Shown here piece by piece: positions 17,313 to 22,932 of a stretch of DNA of 22,932 nucleotides. The position numbers and the translations under genes are program-made. Location of the stretch: assembly GCA_011620845.1 (NCBI GenBank), contig WOYJ01000049.1, forward strand, positions 1 to 22,932, written 5' to 3'. Positions within the stretch are counted from its first letter, which is position 1. Each line of letters starts with the position of its first letter. This DNA comes from Methanobacteriaceae archaeon. GTDB lineage: Archaea > Methanobacteriota > Methanobacteria > Methanobacteriales > Methanobacteriaceae. Under the pieces are notes generated by a model that ran no database searches, was not told where the DNA came from, and worked only from the letters and a program-made list of their open reading frames with translations.

Positions 17313-17778
17313 TCATTTATAGTACTTACCAGTGCACTCTTCCATGGTTACTTGGATTATACCGGTGGTCCGCATGACGTTATCTGGAAACTCTATTCCC
17401 GCCAGGTACGGTGTATATTTTCCCACGATCTTATCCAGCACGGCTTGTTTTAAATCATCGTCTTCAAACATACTCGCTGTTCCCAAAATAACCACTTATA
17501 TTCTGTGTTCACATCACACGGAGCATCGTCGAGAATAAGGCCTTTCATAGAGTAGACATCGAAGCACACTTTCTCATTAGCCAGGATATTGCTTATTTTC
17601 TGTCCCCTCCGCAGGCTGTGAATGTAAATCTTCCCGTCTAAGTAAATGAAGTGCACCGGGACAACGTAGGGGTATCCGTCCTGATTTATGGTGGCTATGT
17701 TACCTACCTGTTCCTTTTTTAAGATTTCGGTGACTTGCTCTTCTCTGTTAACTGATGTTTTTTCATCCGATACTGCAT
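17313..17778 (-). pseudogene. PNPOx-like flavoprotein gene broken by two frameshifts
   Basis: Joined across frames, this region encodes a pyridoxamine-5'-phosphate-oxidase-fold protein of about 154 residues (NimA/FMN-binding type), with GNIATINQDGYPYVVPVHF, DGKIYIHS and KVCFDVYS. Translation would start at ATG 17778, six bases after GAGG, but the frame is lost within a run of six A (complement of 17758-17763); seven A would restore MKKTSVNREEQ. A second break lies at about 17495-17498, where one missing base separates NTEYK from VVILGTASMFEDD. The last frame then runs to a stop at 17313. Both breaks are single-base losses. Either the gene is decaying or the assembly is in error here. Isolated fragments of it should not be read as two genes. 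Confidence 0.8.
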
Positions 17779-17941
17779 AATAGTCCTCTTATTAAATCTA
17801 TCCTTTTTTAATTGAATAGGGTTTCACTTAGAAATTTTTTTATTAAACAACATTTTAATATTATATCGATTTAAATTTAACTGAAATAGGTTAAAACAAT
17901 TTTAAACCATTATGTTTAAATGAGATTTTTTGGGGTATGAT

Positions 17942-18646
17942 GTGAAAAAAATGTCCAAGCGGGTCAGGGAAATTTATGAAAAACTCTTCGAGCTTTACGG
18001 ACCCCAGGGCTGGTGGCCTTTAACCTCTCATGAAGGTAAAAGTCCCGACAAGACCGGGGCAACTGAGGGATACCATCCTTTAAACTATGATCTACCAGTA
18101 ACTCGGGGAGGGATTTATGAGGTGATTCTGGGTGCTGTTTTAACACAAAATACATCCTGGCTTCAGGCCCGCCAGGCAGTAATCCACCTCAAAAAGATAG
18201 GTGCCCTGGTCCCAGAGAAACTCTTAAGGTTAGATGAGGAAACCCTTAAATCAGCCATACGATGCGCTGGCTTTCTAAACCAGAAATCAACATATTTAAG
18301 GGCTGTTACTGAATTTTACATAGATTTAGATGGTCGGATTCCGACCCGGAAAGAACTACTCCAGGTGAAGGGTGTAGGTAATGAGACAGCGGATTCCATC
18401 CTCCTCTACGCCTACAAACAGCCGGAGTTCGTAGTGGACACTTATACCCGCAGGATTTTCAGCAACCTGCACCTGGTAGATGAGGAGATAAGCTACCAGG
18501 AACTCAAGAACCTTTTCCAGACCAGTTTGCCCCGGGATGTCCCGGTATATCAGGAATATCATGCCCTGATTGTGGAGCATGCCAAAAGATATTATAGTAG
18601 GAAGCCCTATGGAGTGGGTGATCCACTTTTTAGTTTTGATGGATAA
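17942..18646 (+). CDS. Endonuclease III-family DNA glycosylase without Fe-S cluster (MagIII-like)
   Basis: A 234-residue HhH-GPD base-excision-repair glycosylase. Visible are GAVLTQNT (the EndoIII LSxQTT region) at 64-71, the hairpin VKGVGNETA at 142-150 and catalytic Asp166 in FVVDTYTRR. The Lys that makes EndoIII bifunctional is Glu148 here, and the four C-terminal Cys of the [4Fe-4S] cluster are absent (the tail has no Cys). Both features match Helicobacter MagIII, a monofunctional 3-methyladenine glycosylase, and K215 in EHAKRYY may match its carbamylated Lys. Substrate assignment is inference. GTG at 17942 follows GGGG by six bases; TTG 17930 and ATG 17951 are alternatives. It is divergent from the broken PNPOx gene. 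Confidence 0.88.
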   Translation: MKKMSKRVREIYEKLFELYGPQGWWPLTSHEGKSPDKTGATEGYHPLNYDLPVTRGGIYEVILGAVLTQNTSWLQARQAVIHLKKIGALVPEKLLRLDEETLKSAIRCAGFLNQKSTYLRAVTEFYIDLDGRIPTRKELLQVKGVGNETADSILLYAYKQPEFVVDTYTRRIFSNLHLVDEEISYQELKNLFQTSLPRDVPVYQEYHALIVEHAKRYYSRKPYGVGDPLFSFDG

Positions 18647-18748
18647 AATGTTTCAAGTCAAATGGTTCGGTAAATTTTTTATTTTTTAGTTAAAATTATT
18701 TATCAATGGATAGAAATAGATTAAATAGGAACTTTGATGTGATTTTTC

Positions 18749-19042
18749 ATGAAAACATTTCAAGAAATAAAGGAAATCCTCACGGAAAATAAGGAAAAAA
18801 TAAAGGTCAATTATAAAGTAAAAAGATTAGGTATATTTGGCTCGTACGTTAGGGGAGAGCAGAGAGAAGATAGTGATGTGGACATACTTGTCACATTTGA
18901 GGAACCCGTTAGTTTATTGAAGCTAGTAAACTTTGAAAATTATTTAAAGGATATCACTGGAATTAGGGTTGATGTCGTCCCTGAAAAAAGTATCCGACCT
19001 GAATTAAGGGAGAATATCCTTAATGAGGTAAGTTATATATGA
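18749..19042 (+). CDS. mntA: MntA-type nucleotidyltransferase antitoxin
   Basis: A 97-residue minimal nucleotidyltransferase. The active site is intact: G31-S32, then ten residues, then D43-x-D45 (GSYVRGEQREDSDVD), with a later Asp in RVDVV. In characterised MntA/HepT pairs this enzyme adds AMP groups to a Tyr of the HEPN partner and so neutralises it. Its stop overlaps the ATG of the next gene in ATGA (19039-19042), the standard arrangement for the pair. TGTGAT at 18738-18743 lies ahead of the ATG. The region is visibly more A-rich than hemB and the genes beyond it, consistent with acquisition by transfer. Confidence 0.9.
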   Translation: MKTFQEIKEILTENKEKIKVNYKVKRLGIFGSYVRGEQREDSDVDILVTFEEPVSLLKLVNFENYLKDITGIRVDVVPEKSIRPELRENILNEVSYI

Positions 19043-19386
19043 AAAAAGATATTTCAATCTATTTAAAGGATATTCTTGAAAATATGGGATTAATTGAAAT
19101 ATTCATCGATGAAATAAGTTATGATGATTTTGTTAGTGATAAAAAGACGTATTATGCAATTATAAGATGTATAGAAATAATCGGGGAAGCTGTAAAGCAA
19201 ATACCGGATTCTGTAAGGAATAAATATCCGGAAATTCCGTGGAAAGATATGGCAGGGATGGGAGATAAGGTTATACATTTCTATTTTGGTGTTGATCTAA
19301 AGACTGTATGGTTAACAGCTACCGAGGATATAGTGGAGATAAAACCACTCATTAAAGAAGTTTTAGAAGAATTGGATAAAACGTGA
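19039..19386 (+). CDS. hepT: HepT-like HEPN (DUF86) protein with altered catalytic motif
   Basis: A 115-residue all-helical HEPN protein of the HepT/DUF86 family, normally the RNase toxin of the MntA/HepT system. The family blocks are present: RCIEIIGEAVKQIP, RNKYPEIPWKDMAGM and IHFYFGVDLKTVW. The catalytic R-x4-H motif, usually MRDKLIHxY, reads M-G75-D-K-V-I-H80-F-Y82: Arg is replaced by Gly (codon GGA, one base from AGA) while His80 and the Tyr that MntA would modify remain. The toxin is therefore probably weakened or inactive. It overlaps mntA by four bases, and its TGA stop overlaps the hemB start region, so three genes may share one transcript. Confidence 0.9.
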   Translation: MKKDISIYLKDILENMGLIEIFIDEISYDDFVSDKKTYYAIIRCIEIIGEAVKQIPDSVRNKYPEIPWKDMAGMGDKVIHFYFGVDLKTVWLTATEDIVEIKPLIKEVLEELDKT

Positions 19387-20378
19387 TGATAAAGATGAAA
19401 TTCCCCACCACCAGAATGCGCAGACTGAGAAAAAGCTTCCAGATCCGGAAAATACTCCAGGAGACCAGATTACATCCAGAAGATTTAATCTACCCCTTAT
19501 ACATAAAAGAGGAGTTAGAAGAGGGCCAAAAAGAGCACATCGCCACCATGCCTGGCCAGTACCGGTATTCCTTAAGTGATGGAGTTAGTGAAGCTAAAAG
19601 ACTGGAAAAATTAGGACTATCATCGGTTCTTCTTTTCGGACTGCCCATGGAAAAAGATGAAACCGGATCATCGGCCTATGATGAAAATGGCATAATTCAG
19701 AAGGCCATACGCAGATTAAAAGAGGAAACAGAACTGGTGGTTATAACCGATGTCTGCCTGTGCCAGTACACCTCCCATGGGCACTGTGGAATAGTGGAAG
19801 ACGATGAAATCCTGAACGATAAAACCCTGAACTACCTCTCCAAGATTGCCCTAAGCCACGCCGAAGCTGGAGTGGATATAGTGGCTCCTTCAGATATGAT
19901 GGATGGAAGAGTGAAGGTCATCAGGAAGACCCTGGATGAAAACGGATTCCAGAATACATTGATAATGTCCTATGCAGCCAAGTATGCCTCTTCATTCTAC
20001 GCTCCCTTCCGGGATGCCGTGTGTTCTGCGCCATCGTTCGGGGACCGTAAAACCCACCAGATGAGCCCTGCCAATACAGACGAGGCCCTAAGGGAGGTGG
20101 AGCTTGATATCAAGGAGGGTGCTGATATAGTGATGGTTAAACCAGCTTTACCATACCTGGATGTCATAAGGGAAGTGAAGAACGAGTTTAAAATACCAAC
20201 AGCTGCCTACCAGGTAAGCGGGGAGTACTCCATGTTAATGGCGGGAATAGAGGCAGGATACCTTACCGAGGAATCCATCTATGAATCCCTGATATCCATT
20301 AAACGGGCCGGGGCGGATCTCGTAATCTCCCATTTCACCCCCAAGTTATTAGAGGAAGGGACTGAATTTAAATGCTAA
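19386..20378 (+). CDS. hemB: Delta-aminolevulinic acid dehydratase (porphobilinogen synthase)
   Basis: The enzyme joins two 5-aminolevulinate molecules to porphobilinogen, feeding F430, cobamide and sirohaem synthesis, all needed by a methanogen. The protein of about 330 residues is complete. It shows DVCLCQYTSHGHCG, the three-Cys zinc site that marks the Zn-dependent type, the first active-site Lys in SYAAKYASSFY, and the Schiff-base Lys in MVKPALPYLD. Three in-frame starts compete: GTG 19383, ATG 19386, which forms TGATG with the hepT stop, and ATG 19395 (MKFPTTRMRRLR), the start most like other HemB proteins. I list 19386 as the coupled start. No other haem-pathway gene is in view. Confidence 0.96.
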   Translation: MIKMKFPTTRMRRLRKSFQIRKILQETRLHPEDLIYPLYIKEELEEGQKEHIATMPGQYRYSLSDGVSEAKRLEKLGLSSVLLFGLPMEKDETGSSAYDENGIIQKAIRRLKEETELVVITDVCLCQYTSHGHCGIVEDDEILNDKTLNYLSKIALSHAEAGVDIVAPSDMMDGRVKVIRKTLDENGFQNTLIMSYAAKYASSFYAPFRDAVCSAPSFGDRKTHQMSPANTDEALREVELDIKEGADIVMVKPALPYLDVIREVKNEFKIPTAAYQVSGEYSMLMAGIEAGYLTEESIYESLISIKRAGADLVISHFTPKLLEEGTEFKC

Positions 20379-20434
20379 TTTTCCTAGATTCTTTATAATC
20401 ACCATTTTTATGCTGTGTTTAGGAGTTATACAAA

Positions 20435-21340
20435 GTGGAACCAGAGTTAATATCAAAAATAGCCCAGATGGCCTCTGTCCTGGAGGTGAGCGGACATCCC
20501 AAACCAGGGAACGTGCACCGTACCCAGGACTTTGAGGATATGGTGTTTGAGGATTTCCTCATCAGCGGAATCGCCATTGGAAATACCATGAAAAAGGCCG
20601 CTGGACGTGGTCTAAGATTCACTGATGAAGATGAGCTCCATAAAATAGGTCTGGGAGAATTAATCCAGGAAGCTGTGGTGGAGACCAATGGATGGGTGGA
20701 AAATAACACTAACCTGGGCATCATAATGCTTTTAACCCCAATATCTGCAGCAGCAGGGAGTATTTCCCATTTCAATGGTTTAAGGGATAAGATTCATGAG
20801 TTGATGCTGGCCACCACACCACAAGACGCGGTTAATCTCTACGATGCCATAAACATAGCCGATGCAGGGGGAATGGGTGAAAGAGAAGACCTGGACGTGG
20901 GAAGTGAGAAAGCCAAGGAAGAACTTCTGGAAAAAGGGATAAACATGTTTGATGTTTTAAAGATATCCTCCTCCTGGGATGCCCTGGCCTACGAACTCAC
21001 CCATAGGATGCCAATCAGCTTTGAAATTGGATATCCTACATTTAAAAAATTAAAAAAAGTTCATGGGATCAACGAAGCCACAGTGCAAACATTTCTAACA
21101 ATACTATCAAAAAAGACAGACACACTGATATCCCGCAAATACGATGCCTCCGTATCAGAGAAGGTGAAAGCATATGCCAAAATTATATTAGATAAAGGGG
21201 GAATATTAACTGAAGAAGGTAGATCAAAACTCTTGAAATTCGACCAGGATCTGATGAACAAAAACTACAACCCAGGTACCACAGCAGATTTAACTGCCTC
21301 TTCACTGATGATAGCCTTACTGGAGGAACACTGGGAATAA
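20435..21340 (+). CDS. CitG-family (triphosphoribosyl-dephospho-CoA synthase-like) protein
   Basis: A 301-residue protein matching the CitG/MdcB family: SGHPKPGNVHR near the N-terminus (the family PKPG-x-V motif), NTNLGIIMLLTP in the middle and the DAGGMGEREDLD segment. In bacteria, CitG makes the prosthetic-group precursor of citrate lyase or malonate decarboxylase from ATP and dephospho-CoA. No such lyase is near and methanogens are not known to have one, so the archaeal homologue probably acts on another substrate. The start is GTG 20435, with AGGAG at 20421-20425 nine bases ahead. It follows hemB by 56 bases and precedes pheS by 71 bases. Confidence 0.88.
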   Translation: MEPELISKIAQMASVLEVSGHPKPGNVHRTQDFEDMVFEDFLISGIAIGNTMKKAAGRGLRFTDEDELHKIGLGELIQEAVVETNGWVENNTNLGIIMLLTPISAAAGSISHFNGLRDKIHELMLATTPQDAVNLYDAINIADAGGMGEREDLDVGSEKAKEELLEKGINMFDVLKISSSWDALAYELTHRMPISFEIGYPTFKKLKKVHGINEATVQTFLTILSKKTDTLISRKYDASVSEKVKAYAKIILDKGGILTEEGRSKLLKFDQDLMNKNYNPGTTADLTASSLMIALLEEHWE

Positions 21341-21411
21341 AAATATAAAGTTAATAAAAAAAATAACCATATCAACATTTTTGAAAAAGAACCATTTATG
21401 AGGAACCTTTC

Positions 21412-22932
21412 ATGCTTAAAAAAGTTGTAGAAGAATTAACCCTGTACGAGAAGAAAATTCTCAAGGCTTTAGAGAAGAAAAAGGGAAAAGCCACACCTGA
21501 GGAGATTTCAAAGTTACAGGACATGGACATCAAAGCAGTTATGAGTGCAGGAGACTCATTAGAATCAAAAGATATCATTAAGATAGATAAAGAGGTTAAA
21601 GAAGTACTGAGTTTAAGTGATACGGGTAAAGAATATGCAGAACACGGTTTGCCGGAGAGAAAAATCTTAGAAGCTCTGGAGAAGGAAGAGTCAATCCGTA
21701 TCAGTGACACAGCAGATAAAACAGGACTAAAACCAGAAGAGGTTAATATTGCCATTGGCTGGCTCTTTAAAAAGAAATGGGCCACCATGGATAAGGGTGA
21801 GATAAAAATAACCCCAGAAGGTAAAGAAGCCCTGCATAAGGAGTCAGAAGATGAACTATTACTGAACAGGCTCTTTGAAACCCAGAAATTACTACTCGAT
21901 CCGTCTAAAATAGTAAAAGAGGGGCTTAATCTCCTTAAGAAGCGGAAAAATATCATCAAAATTAAAAAACAGCATAAATTTACCTTCAAACTCACGGAAA
22001 AGGGTAGGCAAATACTGGATATAGGCATAGTTATTAAAGACCAGGCCACCCAGCTAACCCATGATGATTTGAAGACAGGAAAATGGAAGGAGCTGGAATA
22101 CAGGCCATACGATATACAGGCAGAATATCCGGATATATATCCTGGTAAGATCCACCCCCTGCAGAGGACCATAGAGGAAATCCGGAGCATCTTCATAAAG
22201 TTAGGATTCACCGAGTCCAAGGGCACCATCCTGGAATCTGCCTTCTGGAATTTCGACTGCCTCTTTCAGCCCCAGGATCACGCTGCCCGTGAGATGCAGG
22301 ACACCTTTTACATAAAGATACCCCAGATGACACGGTTACCAGGAGAAGACCTGGTACGTAGGGTTGCACGTGTACATGAAACTGGGGGAGATACCGGTTC
22401 GGAAGGATGGGGTTACCAGTGGGATGAAGAGGTGGCCAGACAATCTGTACTCCGTACACACACCACCTGTGTATCAGCCCGTTTCTTAGAGGATAACCAA
22501 CCACCAATCAAGATGTTTTCAGTGGGCCGGGTCTTCAGACGGGAAACCATAACCTACAAACATTTACCCGAATTCCACCAGGTAGAGGGTATCGTAGCGG
22601 CTGAAGATATTGATTTTGAAAATCTACTGGGAATACTTAAGGAATTTTACCATAAACTGGGCTTTGAAGTGAGGTTCCGCCCCGCATACTTCCCTTACAC
22701 CTATCTTTCAACTGAATGTGAGATTTATCTTCCTGAAAAGGAAAGCTGGATAGAACTGGGCGGATCAGGTATGTTCCGGCCGGAGGTACTGGAACCACTG
22801 GGTGTGGAAACCCCGGTTGCAGCTTTTGGACTGGGAATAGAGAGACTGGCTATGATCCGACTGGGAATAACCGATATCCGGATGCTGTACCAGAGTGACC
22901 TGGGATGGTTGAGGGATCTGCCTGTGACCCGG
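21412..22932 (+). CDS. pheS: Phenylalanyl-tRNA synthetase alpha subunit (3' end cut by the window)
   Basis: The alpha chain carries the class II catalytic core of the (alpha-beta)2 enzyme that charges tRNA-Phe. There are 507 codons in the window without a stop, nearly the full archaeal length. Residues about 1-190 hold winged-helix-like repeats typical of archaeal and eukaryotic PheS (for example LEKEESIRISDTADKTG). The core shows motif 1 (HPLQRTIEEIRSIF), the FWNFDCLFQPQDH segment, motif 2 (VFRRETITYKHLPEFHQVEG) and motif 3 (AFGLGIERLAMIRLG). The start is ATG 21412, with GAGG at 21400-21403. Only a few terminal residues should lie beyond the right edge. Confidence 0.96.
   Translation, partial: MLKKVVEELTLYEKKILKALEKKKGKATPEEISKLQDMDIKAVMSAGDSLESKDIIKIDKEVKEVLSLSDTGKEYAEHGLPERKILEALEKEESIRISDTADKTGLKPEEVNIAIGWLFKKKWATMDKGEIKITPEGKEALHKESEDELLLNRLFETQKLLLDPSKIVKEGLNLLKKRKNIIKIKKQHKFTFKLTEKGRQILDIGIVIKDQATQLTHDDLKTGKWKELEYRPYDIQAEYPDIYPGKIHPLQRTIEEIRSIFIKLGFTESKGTILESAFWNFDCLFQPQDHAAREMQDTFYIKIPQMTRLPGEDLVRRVARVHETGGDTGSEGWGYQWDEEVARQSVLRTHTTCVSARFLEDNQPPIKMFSVGRVFRRETITYKHLPEFHQVEGIVAAEDIDFENLLGILKEFYHKLGFEVRFRPAYFPYTYLSTECEIYLPEKESWIELGGSGMFRPEVLEPLGVETPVAAFGLGIERLAMIRLGITDIRMLYQSDLGWLRDLPVTR

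Noticed and set aside
19380..19400. GTGATGA near the hemB start as a C box of a C/D guide RNA
   Set aside because: It lies in the hepT-hemB stop/start overlap, and no D box or second box pair is found nearby.
21396..22229. A 277-codon minus-strand frame over pheS
   Set aside because: The plus strand encodes PheS with all class II motifs; the antisense frame is a Ser/Phe/Leu-rich shadow.

Overview
The window reads as a housekeeping segment of a methanogenic archaeon, most likely Methanobacterium or a close relative in Methanobacteriales. The evidence is an archaeal-type PheS, a class III signal peptide on a pilin-like protein, a DUF2121 protein (as I recall, restricted to methanogens), a KaiC-like ATPase, a response regulator with a cysteine-rich output domain of the methanogen type, AT-rich TATA-like promoters, a tRNA gene without encoded CCA, and Shine-Dalgarno sites of the GGAGG/GGTGA type. 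Nothing looks like a prophage, an insertion sequence or a CRISPR array. No gap reaches 300 bases; the largest is the 258-base uvrC-uvrB intergenic region.

Layout. 1-1900 (+): a class III pilin-like protein, a two-helix membrane protein and an M42 aminopeptidase. 2053-2383 (+): a Rieske [2Fe-2S] protein whose first codons are out of frame with the rest. 2453-4493 (-): a KaiC-like ATPase downstream of a REC-PAS-Cys-rich response regulator, probably one signalling operon. 4655-11624: a complete UvrABC repair set of bacterial type, with uvrC divergent from an overlapping uvrB-uvrA pair. 11734-14592 (+): a DUF362 protein, a DUF2121 protein with a proteasome-like N-terminus, and a metallo-beta-lactamase-fold hydrolase that ends in a PCNA-binding-like motif. 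14618-14691 (+): tRNA-Thr(CGU). 14721-17778 (-): a 51-residue zinc-ribbon protein, aroC, a GNAT acetyltransferase, an NTF2-like protein, a small membrane protein and a PNPOx-family flavoprotein gene broken by two frameshifts. 17942-22932 (+): a MagIII-like DNA glycosylase, a MntA/HepT toxin-antitoxin pair translationally coupled to hemB, a CitG-family gene and an almost complete pheS.

Themes. DNA maintenance is prominent: UvrABC, the glycosylase lacking an Fe-S cluster, and possibly the hydrolase with the PIP-like tail. The accessory content is small. The points most worth a second look are: the HepT protein whose catalytic Arg is Gly while its MntA partner is intact, sitting upstream of hemB; the PIP-box-like tail on the MBL protein; the Ntn-hydrolase-like start of the DUF2121 protein; the response regulator-KaiC pair; three imperfect boxes at exact 30-base spacing over the aroC promoter; and single-base frameshifts confined to two dispensable redox genes. 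No clearly new multi-gene system could be demonstrated from sequence alone.
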